Shown here: piece by piece, positions 1 through 6,255 of the stretch
Layout: the number at the start of each line of letters is the position of its first letter
Numbering within the stretch: the first letter of the stretch is position 1
Source of the DNA: JAAEQG01 sp023133475
GTDB taxonomy: Bacteria; Planctomycetota; Phycisphaerae; UBA1845
Assembly (NCBI GenBank): GCA_030631415.1
Contig: DAOVLE010000180.1
Location: 1 to 10,867, forward strand
DNA: 10,867 nt
Direction of reading: 5' to 3'
Notes under the pieces: model-generated
Databases searched by the model: none
The model's input: the letters and a program-made list of their open reading frames with translations, nothing else
What the model was told of the DNA's origin: nothing
Position numbers and translations under genes: made by a program

Positions 1-46
1 CATAAATGCCGGTGCCGGGTGCCATGCCCACGCTTGCGTGGGCATG
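1..46. repeat. Dispersed repeat with perfect 11-bp hairpin (copy A)
   Basis: Bases 23-33 (CATGCCCACGC) pair perfectly with 36-46 around a two-base TT tip. The first 12 bases (CATAAATGCCGG) equal 4421-4432, part of the arm of the nested palindrome at 4298-4439, so the window probably opens inside another copy of that element. The hairpin at 114-138 is a related copy. No coding potential is seen. The role is unknown; a REP-like intergenic element is the likeliest class. Confidence 0.6.
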
Positions 47-113
47 TATTGCGTGAGGATGTTCTGGGCAGCCCTGACACGTTTGGTCTTTCCATCACGT
101 CATCTGCCCTCTG

Positions 114-138
114 CATGGCCACGTAAACGTGGACCATG
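114..138. repeat. Dispersed hairpin (copy B) upstream of yjbQ
   Basis: Bases 114-124 pair with 127-138 (5 + 6 bp, one bulged A at 133, two-base tip). It matches the 23-46 hairpin in layout, but two stem pairs differ on both sides and still pair: C27-G42 becomes G118-C134, and C33-G36 becomes T124-A127. Ninety-seven bases separate it from the yjbQ start. Confidence 0.5.
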
Positions 139-201
139 CCACCCGCCACCCGCCTCTACACCACGGATTCACTGAATGTTTATTGATAGCTTTTCTCGTC
201 A

Positions 202-229
202 TTGTCAACAAAGTTGCGGCTGATACACT
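202..229 (+). promoter_or_regulatory. Possible promoter giving a leaderless yjbQ mRNA
   Basis: TTGTCA (202-207) and TACACT (224-229) are separated by 16 bases and resemble housekeeping -35 and -10 boxes. A start about seven bases past the -10 box would fall at the A of the yjbQ ATG (236). No Shine-Dalgarno sequence precedes that ATG, which agrees with a leaderless message. This rests on sequence resemblance only. Confidence 0.3.
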
Positions 230-235
230 TCGGGC

Positions 236-658
236 ATGGCTGTTGAAACACATGCTATTGAAATACGCACCTGCGGCAATGCACAGGTCCTTGACCTCTC
301 AGGCCAACTAGGGCAAATTCTCAGGGATAGCATGATCAAAGACGGGATAGTTACAGTTTTCGCAGTGGGTTCGACCGCCGGCATCACCACCACCGAAGCA
401 GAACCGGGACTGCTTAACCATGACCTCAAGGCTGCTTTCGAGCACTTGGCTCCCGAGGGAAACCGCTATGCCCACGAGGAAACCTGGCACGATGACAACG
501 GGCACTCCCATGTTCGGGCATCGCTGCTGGGGTCAGGGCTGACCATCCCGCTGGTGCAGGGGGCGTTAACTTTGGGCACTTGGCAGCAGGTTGTTCTGAT
601 CGATTTCGATACCCGCCCGCGCAACCGCAGGATTGTGGTTCAGATCATCGGCGAGTAG
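236..658 (+). CDS. yjbQ: YjbQ family (UPF0047) protein, secondary thiamine-phosphate synthase type
   Basis: The 140-residue product is a full-length member of the YjbQ/UPF0047 family of small soluble proteins. The family hallmarks are all present: GSTAGITTTEAEPGLLNHDL (residues 45-64), the His-rich stretch HDDNGHSHVRASLLG (85-99), and LGTWQQVVLIDFDTRPRNR (113-131), which closes the active-site region. E. coli YjbQ can supply weak thiamine-phosphate synthase activity, hence the usual name, but the true physiological role of the family is unsettled. No thiamine gene lies nearby and the gene appears to stand alone. The start at 236 is chosen because it gives the normal family length; there is no ribosome binding site before it. 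The TAG stop (656-658) lies inside a dispersed repeat that runs to 675, so the repeat abuts or has replaced the original gene end. Confidence 0.93.
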   Translation: MAVETHAIEIRTCGNAQVLDLSGQLGQILRDSMIKDGIVTVFAVGSTAGITTTEAEPGLLNHDLKAAFEHLAPEGNRYAHEETWHDDNGHSHVRASLLGSGLTIPLVQGALTLGTWQQVVLIDFDTRPRNRRIVVQIIGE

Positions 659-675
659 GGCAGGTTCCACCCGCC
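656..675. repeat. GGCGGGT-type dispersed repeat, copy at the yjbQ stop codon
   Basis: The 20 bases TAGGGCAGGTTCCACCCGCC differ by one base from 2347-2366, which is one arm of the composite palindrome at 2346-2402. A related hairpin is at 6205-6225. The first three bases are the yjbQ stop codon. The rest of the gap to 876 shows no gene I can support; a 23-codon micro-ORF at 852-923 is discussed under findings. Confidence 0.55.
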
Positions 676-876
676 TTCTCGGCGTAGGGCGTGTCCCATG
701 GCCGGCGGCCCGCCGCCCGTGCTTCCGGTCTGCTACCTCGGGCTGTTCGGCGTGGTGTCGCTTGGGCAATTTGTCACGCATATGCACCACGCCACCGCGC
801 CTCCGAACCGGGTTCCAGCTCTTTCTCGCACGTTACGAAGGAGACGACTGAATGTATACGCTGATAGCTCTTCTCT

Positions 877-1662
877 CTACAGCGGTTCGATGGTTAGGGT
901 TAAGTTGCCGTCTGCTATCATGAGCCTGTGGATTCGGTAGGGGCGATGGCCGTTTTGCCAGATAAAGCGGTTGGCGCGGCGGAGCCCTTGTGAGAGGGCC
1001 TTCATCGGTTCGGATTTACGGAAGTGTTTTGCGGTGTCGGCGACGGGAGCGGGCAGCAAGTCCAGATTGTGTCCTTCCAGACGCAGGAGACTCGCCAACG
1101 GGCCTGCCAGCACCCCCAAAGGCAGCGGCAGTGAACCTGCGGCGGCTTGATCCAAACGGATGACCAGGATGTCGTCGCTACCCACCTCGACGGATATATA
1201 CGCCCCGCCAATGAACTGATGCCCCTCGAGGTCGACCCTCGCTGCCACAATGATATGCCCGTCACGGAACCTGACGATCGGATCGTGCACCCAATGAGGG
1301 ACCCATCCGCCCGACTCGGGCCAGATGCGTTCGCGGGCGGTAATCCACCGGCTGACCTGCTCTTCGCCCACGGTCAAATCGAAGGTTTTGCGATGCACCA
1401 ACCCGTCCCCGAACCGGTTGTAGCTGCGGATGGCGTCGGCACGCACCTCGTCCATCCGCGCCTCGGGCACATGAACCGGTTTGTACCATGCGGGGATGTG
1501 ATGAACCGTCAACCACAAAACTGCGCCGGCTGACACAAGTATCAGCGTTACGGTGAGCAGTATCCACAGGAGGCGTTTGGGTCTGGTCTTTTGTTTGCTT
1601 TGCCTGCTCACGTTGCTTTCCTGTTGGGACTCGTCACGCTGGTGATGGGGCATTTGGTCCAC
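877..1662 (-). CDS. Single-pass membrane-anchored protein of unknown function
   Basis: I do not recognise a named family for this 261-residue product. It has a polar, charged N-terminus (1-30, ending KQKTRPKR), one hydrophobic segment (about 31-53), and an extracytoplasmic part of some 205 residues; the basic residues before the segment predict an inside-to-outside orientation. The outer part has alternating short hydrophobic strands (for example DGHIIVAARVDLEG, AYISVEVGSDDILVIRLDQ) that suggest a beta-rich domain, then an Arg-rich helix-like stretch (LRRANRFIWQ) and a final short strand. GTG at 1662 is the longest start; the ATG at 1653, three codons in, is equally possible because both have only weak purine-rich sequences ahead. 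It lies 122 bp downstream of the lipoprotein gene on the same strand, so co-transcription is possible. The stop is TAG (877-879). Confidence 0.75.
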   Translation of the reverse strand: MDQMPHHQRDESQQESNVSRQSKQKTRPKRLLWILLTVTLILVSAGAVLWLTVHHIPAWYKPVHVPEARMDEVRADAIRSYNRFGDGLVHRKTFDLTVGEEQVSRWITARERIWPESGGWVPHWVHDPIVRFRDGHIIVAARVDLEGHQFIGGAYISVEVGSDDILVIRLDQAAAGSLPLPLGVLAGPLASLLRLEGHNLDLLPAPVADTAKHFRKSEPMKALSQGLRRANRFIWQNGHRPYRIHRLMIADGNLTLTIEPL

Positions 1663-1784
1663 ACCCTACCCGCTCCCTGCCATCGCATCGTTCAAAAGCG
1701 ACGACAAGCTCTGCGGCTACGCCGACAGCTTATGGCGCAAACAATTCCTGCCGGATCACGAAGTCGCTATTTGTGGTGCCCACC

Positions 1785-2207
1785 CTATTGGGTGACGGTG
1801 ATCGAAAATGTCGCCCCAGGCCAATTGTTCCGATCCTCGATGAACAGCGTGTACGCTTCGGCGGCTTCGGGGACAAAGTGGCCTATTTCCTGGCCTGAGC
1901 CCTGGTCCGCACTGATCAGTATCAGATCGCTGATCGGCGTGCTATCGAGGTCCTCATAATCGATCTCGCCGCGGACTACCCGAAAGTCGGGGTCTGCCAG
2001 GTCCGTGTCGGCTTGCACGTTGATCGTCACCCGCTTGCCTGCCTCCGGATTGATTACGAAGGAGAGAGCCTGTCCCTGGGGGATGACCCGCCCGGTCACC
2101 GCCAGCAATCTGTTCGGCGTGGGGGCGGGGATGGGATTCACACTACATCCACCTACAACCACGGCAGTTGCCAGCAATACACCTGCCACAACATTGCGTT
2201 TACACAT
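1785..2207 (-). CDS. Small lipoprotein with a PPC-like beta domain
   Basis: The product is 140 residues with a clear lipoprotein signal: a basic start (MCKRN), a hydrophobic core (6-18) and the lipobox VGGC, with Cys21 as the predicted lipidated residue. The mature part reads like an extracytoplasmic beta-sandwich; the segment from GKRVTINVQAD to the end, including YTLFIEDRNNWPGATFSITV, resembles bacterial pre-peptidase C-terminal (PPC) domains. That family call is by eye and tentative. The reading frame stays open upstream to 2333, but the ATG at 2207 is chosen because AGGAGG (2215-2220) lies seven bases ahead and the signal peptide then begins at residue 1. A short CACCC-TATT-GGGTG hairpin (1781-1794) overlaps the TAG stop. 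It is probably anchored to the outer or cytoplasmic membrane. Confidence 0.82.
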   Translation of the reverse strand: MCKRNVVAGVLLATAVVVGGCSVNPIPAPTPNRLLAVTGRVIPQGQALSFVINPEAGKRVTINVQADTDLADPDFRVVRGEIDYEDLDSTPISDLILISADQGSGQEIGHFVPEAAEAYTLFIEDRNNWPGATFSITVTQ

Positions 2208-2345
2208 TCGCGTACCTCCTTGGCTTTGAAGCGCGCGGGACACCGCGCGTCCCGGCAGAACCTCAACGCGGATCATACACGGATAATCTTCACGCCGAAA
2301 CAGATACCGACGGCTACATTGCTCGTCAAACACCCGGCGACAGAG

Positions 2346-2402
2346 GTAGGGCGGGTTCCACCCGCCGTGTCATGTCACGACGGCGGGTAAAACCCGCCCT
2401 AC
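2346..2402. repeat. Composite palindrome of the GGCGGGT family
   Basis: Outer arms GTAGGGCGGGTT (2346-2357) and AACCCGCCCTAC (2391-2402) are a perfect 12-bp inverted repeat. Each half can also fold alone: GGCGGGT-TCC-ACCCGCC (2350-2366) and GGCGGGT-AAA-ACCCGCC (2382-2398). It lies between two minus-strand genes, upstream of the lipoprotein gene and downstream of the retropepsin-like gene, so it might act as a terminator, though no T-run follows on the minus strand. Confidence 0.7.
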
Positions 2403-2403
2403 C

Positions 2404-2433
2404 TTGGACTTTGGACTTTGGACCTTGGACTTC
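2404..2433. repeat. Heptamer tandem array (TTGGACT/TTGGACC)
   Basis: About four 7-bp units of TTGGACT or TTGGACC follow the composite palindrome and end at the base before the TAA stop (2434-2436) of the minus-strand retropepsin-like gene. The complementary family appears as a longer array at 10682-10765. Confidence 0.75.
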
Positions 2434-4023
2434 TTAACCTGTGAAGATCGTTTGGAACGGAGCGAAGTCCGAGAGATCCACGTCGTTATCCTCATCGAAG
2501 TCGAATGTGCCGAGACAATCCTCGACGGTTGTCGGTGCTATCGGGTTGGGCACCGCGTCGGGGCCTTCGAGGCAGTTTGCAAAGAAGATGAAATCGCTGA
2601 GGTCCACGTCGCCATCGTGGTCAAAATCGCCGTCCGGGGGAAAGACGATAGGGTCGGAAATCTCCATTATCGAGCCCCCAGACACATCGGGCCTGAAAAC
2701 GAGGTTCCGATCGAAAAACATGTTCATCCCGACGATCCCGTCGAGCGTTCCACCCTCGATCGAGGTGATGTCCTTCATGATGACCGGGACCTGGCTGAAT
2801 ACCACCGGCCCGCCGAATGCGTCGATCTTGAAGGTGTCGAGATAGAACCCCGGAACAACTTCGATTCCCCCGGTGACGTCGGCGATCTCGATGGTAAAGT
2901 CCGGATTCTCGGGGTCCAGCCCAAGCTGACCGGCAATGAATGATCGAATAACGCTGACCTGAGCCCCGGTATCCACCATGAAGTCCTTGGCAAGCTCGCC
3001 GCTGTCCCCGTCCTCCAACCGCACGCTGGCATAGAACCACCCGCCGGAAGGAATCGCCATTTCATAAGCAGCCAAGCTCGTTGGAATCCACGGGGTCTCG
3101 AAGTCCAGGTTGAGGATGTCGGGGTAATACGCCGCGATGGTGAGCCCCACCGGACGCAGATCAAGCGGGACGTCTTTGGCATAATTCGGGGTTTGGCCGG
3201 AAGGGGCAGGGTAGATATCGATCTCCGGCCCGGCATAGCTGCGCCCGTTGTGGATCACGGTTCGCACGCTGTCATTTCGGATAACCACGTCCTTGAAAGC
3301 AAGCAGAGCGGTACTCACGATGCAGGGAATATCCATGTCATCACCACAGGTTTCTTCGGGCACGACGGCAACGCTGACATGCCAGTGCCCACTCATCGCG
3401 GCGGTATCCAGGGCCAGAGTCGCCGGATCAATCTCCTGGAGACCCGCGGCGAACATCCCCAGCGGATGGGTCACGTCGGCGTCGATCGTCCCACTCGCCC
3501 CGCCGATCGGGATCGTGTTGCCGGTCAAATATTCACTCGTCAGCCCCAGCAAGGCCTGATCGCATCCGCCGACGAGGCTCAAGGTCGCGCCGGTATCCAG
3601 AATGCCAATCGCGTAGTTCTGCTCCATCGGGGGATTGAGCGGCGTCCCGGTAACGTAATTGGCCAATTCGTGGGCATATAGGAACTCGCCGTACTTCCTC
3701 GCGTCGGTCAAGCCGATGGCAATGTAAGGCGCGAACCCGCCGATCGGAATCGATCGTTCAGCCTGCCCCCCCGAGGATCGCCACGCGCGGGGCGCTAATA
3801 TCGTGGCATTGCTCGGTGCGTTGACCGCAACCGCTCGAAAGTCCGGGCCGATTCTCAACGCCACCTCCTGACGCACCCACGACTTCGATTGCCCCGAAGC
3901 CATCGCCCTGGAAGCGCAAACGACCATAACCAGGATCACACCCACGCCAATAAGCCGAGATGCCGAGAGTGCGTTGAGAACGAAAAGCTGTCTTCCTTGC
4001 CCCGGCTGATTTTTAGTCTGCAT
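2434..4023 (-). CDS. Secreted protein with two retropepsin-like DTGA motifs and a dockerin-like C-terminus
   Basis: The 529-residue product starts with a signal peptide (hydrophobic 22-36, likely cleavage near ASRAMA at 38-43). Two lobes then each carry an aspartic-protease active-site motif: GILDTGATLSLVGG (140-153, Asp143) and FMVDTGAQVSVI (348-359, Asp351). The second lobe keeps the downstream flap and Gly motif (LDGIVGMNMF, 427-436); the first has only IVSTALLAFKD (235-245), a degenerate match. Pepsin-like enzymes need two such Asp residues to form one site, so an intramolecular two-lobe protease is plausible, but activity is inferred. Two dockerin-type Asp loops end the protein (DFDHDGDVDLSDF, 466-478; DFDEDNDVDLSDF, 508-520), which bind calcium in that family and suggest cell-surface docking. 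The ATG at 4023 has GGAAGG seven bases ahead. The protein is acidic and presumably extracellular; substrates are unknown. Confidence 0.85.
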   Translation of the reverse strand: MQTKNQPGQGRQLFVLNALSASRLIGVGVILVMVVCASRAMASGQSKSWVRQEVALRIGPDFRAVAVNAPSNATILAPRAWRSSGGQAERSIPIGGFAPYIAIGLTDARKYGEFLYAHELANYVTGTPLNPPMEQNYAIGILDTGATLSLVGGCDQALLGLTSEYLTGNTIPIGGASGTIDADVTHPLGMFAAGLQEIDPATLALDTAAMSGHWHVSVAVVPEETCGDDMDIPCIVSTALLAFKDVVIRNDSVRTVIHNGRSYAGPEIDIYPAPSGQTPNYAKDVPLDLRPVGLTIAAYYPDILNLDFETPWIPTSLAAYEMAIPSGGWFYASVRLEDGDSGELAKDFMVDTGAQVSVIRSFIAGQLGLDPENPDFTIEIADVTGGIEVVPGFYLDTFKIDAFGGPVVFSQVPVIMKDITSIEGGTLDGIVGMNMFFDRNLVFRPDVSGGSIMEISDPIVFPPDGDFDHDGDVDLSDFIFFANCLEGPDAVPNPIAPTTVEDCLGTFDFDEDNDVDLSDFAPFQTIFTG

Positions 4024-4055
4024 CCTTCATCCTTCCTTTGCTGAGGTAAAGCCAT

Positions 4056-4103
4056 ACTATAGGGGCTGTACGTGCAGGAGACTTCTTTAACACGCACAGC
4101 CCC
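4056..4103 (-). promoter_or_regulatory. Possible promoter and operator hairpin of the retropepsin-like gene
   Basis: Read on the minus strand, TATAGT (4056-4061) is a fair -10 box 33 bases ahead of the start codon; I see no good -35 box. Immediately upstream is an interrupted inverted repeat: GGGGCTGT (4062-4069) pairs with 4096-4103 and CGTG (4071-4074) with 4091-4094, with one mismatch between them and a 16-base loop. The position, upstream of and touching the -10 box, suits a repressor site or the terminator of an upstream transcript. Confidence 0.3.
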
Positions 4104-4200
4104 AAAGGGACACTTCCCTTATCTTGTTACCCCATTGTCGCGGAATAAGGTCGTGATTTCAATGGCTGAGAGCAGATCAGCGGTTCTTTGTCAGAGCAAT

Positions 4201-4220
4201 CGCGGTTTTTCGATTTGTTA
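4201..4220 (+). repeat. 20-bp direct repeat, left copy
   Basis: CG(C/T)GGTTTTTCGATTTGTTA occurs at 4201-4220 and again at 4550-4569 with one mismatch, 349 bp apart. The two copies bracket the nested palindrome at 4298-4439. Nothing coding is recognised between 4024 and 4704 apart from these elements. Confidence 0.6.
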
Positions 4221-4297
4221 ACCGTTCACGGCCATTTCATGTGAGGTTGACAAGAATCGCCTGCGGAATAGCGTTGGTTTCGTGGGAGCAGGCTTGT

Positions 4298-4439
4298 GCT
4301 AGGCCCGGCATTTATGCCGGGTATTGGAACGGTTGCCTTTGCCCCCCCCCAGTTCCGCCCCGCCGCCGAAGGCGGCGGGGCGGAACTGGGGGGGATTCTT
4401 CGTTCGGCCTTCTCACCCGGCATAAATGCCGGGCCTAGC
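4298..4439. repeat. 142-bp nested composite palindrome
   Basis: The outer 24-bp arms 4298-4321 and 4416-4439 are perfect inverted copies, beginning GCTAGGCCCGG. Each arm is itself palindromic (CCCGGCAT-TT-ATGCCGGG). Inside, 4344-4367 and 4371-4394 form another perfect 24-bp stem around a GAA tip, made of C-runs, AGTTCCG and CCGCC units. Spacers of 22 and 21 bases separate the stems. The element can fold as one long cruciform or as a three-hairpin cloverleaf. A second copy starts near 10794 and is cut by the window end; its arm alone forms the hairpin at 6152-6187. No open frame in it looks like a gene. Confidence 0.85.
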
Positions 4440-4549
4440 GCGACCCGTCGAGACGCGAAACTGTCTCGCCGAAAACGGGACTAACGCTGTCATACCAGGA
4501 GGCAGCGATACCGTCCCTTGAGGCACTGGAGGCAACTGAATACCCCTTT

Positions 4550-4569
4550 CGTGGTTTTTCGATTTGTTA
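4550..4569 (+). repeat. 20-bp direct repeat, right copy
   Basis: Partner of 4201-4220, 19 of 20 bases identical. Between the nested palindrome and this copy lies a further small hairpin (CGAGAC at 4449-4454 with GTCTCG at 4463-4468). I see no gene in 4440-4704. Confidence 0.6.
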
Positions 4570-4639
4570 CGGTCCCGTGACGGGCAAATCAAACCGATAC
4601 GCTAAGATAGTGGGCCGGCGACACAGCGGAGCCGTTCGA

Positions 4640-4645
4640 TATAAT
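4640..4645 (+). promoter_or_regulatory. Possible -10 box of the DUF1573 gene
   Basis: A consensus TATAAT sits 59 bases ahead of the ATG at 4705. No convincing -35 box is found at the right distance (4617-4622 reads GGCGAC), so this may depend on an activator or be chance in a short A/T patch. Confidence 0.35.
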
Positions 4646-4704
4646 ACCCTTGCCGTGCTGTTGCGCGGCATGATTGTTTTGTTAAAATTCAAGAGGAAAA
4701 CAGG

Positions 4705-6102
4705 ATGAGAAGCAGATGTGAAGTTGAAGTGAAGACCGCCCGCGTAACCTCCATTGTCGGCAGGCCTGCATGGGCGGTGGTGTTGTGCCTGGCTTTTGGA
4801 ATGGGTTGTGTTATTGCCCACGCCAAGGCCCCCGACCCCAAGGCGGAGCCCACAACAAAGCCCGCACAGGCATCCAAGCCCAAGCTCCAACCCGATGCCA
4901 AAAGCAAGGGCGAACCACAGGCCAAATCAAAGGATAAGCGTAAAGCAAGCCTCAGAGAGAAAATCAAAACCAGCAAAAAAGCCAAAAGCGGTTGCGGTGG
5001 CAAAAAAGGCGGCAGAAAGGGCGAACTGGCGAAAAACCCCAACACCAAGTGGGCCTGCGACCAGACTACCGTGACACTCGATCCGGTTTGGAAAGGGAAA
5101 CCGCTGGTCTTCAACTTCAATATCCGCAATGAAGGCACCGCAAACCTGCACATCAGAGCCAAGGGCGGGTGAGGTGTGAAGTTCAACGGTCGGTCCGACC
5201 GCACAATCAAGCCGGGAGCAGTCGAGAAGCTGTCGGTTACGCTGAGTTCCCGGAAATACCGCGGCAGCTTCAGCAAAAAGATCACCGTCACCACCAACGA
5301 CCCGCTCCACCCCAGAGTGACCCTGCTTTGCAAGGGGCAGGTTCTGCTGCCTCTCAAGGTGAACCCTCGGAACATCAATTTCGGTAAGGTTTCCCGCAAG
5401 GGGCCATCGCAAACCAAGAAGGTGGTGATTACCCGCGGCGATGGAGGCCCATTGCAGCCTCAGTTGACATCCGATAAGAAGCCGGCGGAAATCCAGACCA
5501 AGCTGACCGAAATCAAGCCCGGAGAACGCTACGAACTTGAGGTCACCTTGACGCCACCGTTCAAGTCCGAGCGGTTGCGCACCAACATCAAGCTGCAAAC
5601 CGGCATTGCCGAGGCACCCACCACCACCATCGCGGTCTACGCCAGCATCGCCCCGCGAGTGGTGCCCAAGCCGACGCGCTTTACCGTGCCCAAGAAACGC
5701 GATGGGGAATGGCAGCAATCCATCCAATTGATATGGGAGGACGGTAAAGAGCATCGGATTCTCGGTGCAACGGTAAACGACTCCAAGCTGCGTGTGGAAA
5801 TAGAGGATAAGAACGGGCGGCAGCAGGTGGTTCTTAAGGTTTCCCCGCTTTATTCCGTCGGCAAGGGGGGGCGAACTGTCATTGTAAAGACAGACGATCC
5901 GCTGCAACCCCAGGTCAAAGTTCCGATCAGCTTCACCAGGCAACGGATCAAGCAGCCTCGCCACCGGGCTTTCGCCAAACCGCAGCGCCCTTCGAGAGAA
6001 TCTCGCTCCGCAAGGAGGCCCAAGTCTCCCACGACCATGCCGGCGATAGCTCCTGCCCCGGTGCCTACCACCCAGCCGGCAGCGGCGCCGGTTCGGGGAT
6101 AG
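4705..6102 (+). CDS. Exported DUF1573 protein with one in-frame TGA: candidate selenoprotein or disrupted gene
   Basis: Read through TGA at 5170-5172, the frame gives 465 residues. A signal peptide (hydrophobic 23-38, cleavage likely after AHA40) precedes a Lys/Pro/Ala-rich linker (41-112). At least three Ig-like DUF1573/ASH-type repeats follow, with hallmark ends TTNDPLHPRVTLLCKGQV and KTDDPLQPQVKVPISF, then a basic, Pro-rich tail (about 415-465). In DUF1573 the first repeat normally holds Cys-Gly-Cys after a PL.I strand; here the line reads LHIRAKGG-(TGA)-G-V-K, so TGA (residue 156) replaces the first Cys and Val the second. The codons after the TGA keep good family similarity, so loss, if any, is recent. 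Without read-through there are two pieces: 4705-5172 (155 aa) and 5176-6102 (GTG start, 308 aa). The start has AGAGGAAAACAGG ahead. TGA ends other genes here, so general recoding is excluded. The molecular role of DUF1573 is not established. Confidence 0.75.
5187..5201 (+). promoter_or_regulatory. SECIS-like hairpin downstream of the in-frame TGA
   Basis: CGGTCG (5187-5192) pairs perfectly with CGACCG (5196-5201) around GTC. If the last pair opens, the tip is GGUCC, which shares GGUC with the SelB-binding tip AGGUCU of the E. coli fdhF SECIS. Twenty bases separate the TGA from the tip, within the spacing known for bacterial SECIS elements. TGTG (5175-5178) and CACA (5202-5205) can add a lower stem with an eight-base bulge on the 5' side. 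The hairpin also encodes NGRSDR, so chance formation is possible. Confidence 0.4.
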
Positions 6103-6112
6103 GAAGAGGCAA

Positions 6113-6144
6113 GAGGCAACAAGGCAACAAGGCAACGAGGCAAC
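6113..6144. repeat. Octamer tandem array (RAGGCAAC x4)
   Basis: Four 8-bp units, GAGGCAAC, AAGGCAAC, AAGGCAAC, GAGGCAAC, begin ten bases after the TAG stop of the DUF1573 gene and are preceded by the related GGAAGAGGCAA. Confidence 0.75.
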
Positions 6145-6151
6145 GATCCAT

Positions 6152-6187
6152 CGCGCTAGGCCCGGCATTTATGCTGGGCCTAGCGCG
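6152..6187. repeat. 17-bp hairpin, single-arm copy of the nested palindrome family
   Basis: Bases 6152-6168 pair with 6171-6187 around TT, with one G-T wobble (6164/6175) in 17 pairs. The sequence is the GCTAGGCCCGG arm of the 4298-4439 element closed directly on its inverted copy. Lying 50 bases past the DUF1573 stop, it could block exonucleases or stop transcription, but no T-run follows. Confidence 0.75.
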
Positions 6188-6204
6188 GGTTATTCAGTCA
6201 CAAC

Positions 6205-6225
6205 GGCGGGTGAAACCCGCCCTAC
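6205..6225. repeat. GGCGGGT-GAA-ACCCGCC hairpin
   Basis: A 7-bp perfect stem with a GAA tip followed by CTAC, the same family as 2382-2402 and 656-675. Only 17 bases separate it from the preceding hairpin. Confidence 0.65.
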
Positions 6226-6255
6226 AAGTGTGATTACGCCGTTTTTCAGTTTTTC

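Noticed and set aside
2208..2333. Upstream extension of the lipoprotein gene
   Set aside because: The extra 42 residues would put the signal peptide internally, and a consensus AGGAGG marks the ATG at 2207.
2404..2943. 179-codon plus-strand frame
   Set aside because: It begins in the heptamer array and is antisense to the dockerin-like end of the retropepsin-like gene; the Asp-rich codons there produce open frames on the other strand.
4226..4484. Small open frames across the nested palindrome
   Set aside because: Frames exist on both strands with mirrored Pro/Gly/Arg-rich products that arise from the palindrome itself.
5170..5172. TGA recoded genome-wide (as Trp or Gly)
   Set aside because: TGA is the natural end of the zinc protein gene, lemA and the sigma gene, each followed by non-homologous sequence, so the code is standard here.
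5176..6102. The downstream DUF1573 piece as an independent gene from GTG 5176
   Set aside because: It would start in the middle of the first Ig-like repeat without a signal peptide or properly spaced ribosome site, so it is better read as the continuation of 4705-5172.
4927..6168. 413-codon open frame on the minus strand opposite the DUF1573 gene
   Set aside because: Its product is Arg/Leu/Gly-rich with no recognisable family, it starts inside repeat sequence, and the plus strand carries clear DUF1573 repeats. It is a shadow of high G+C coding sequence.
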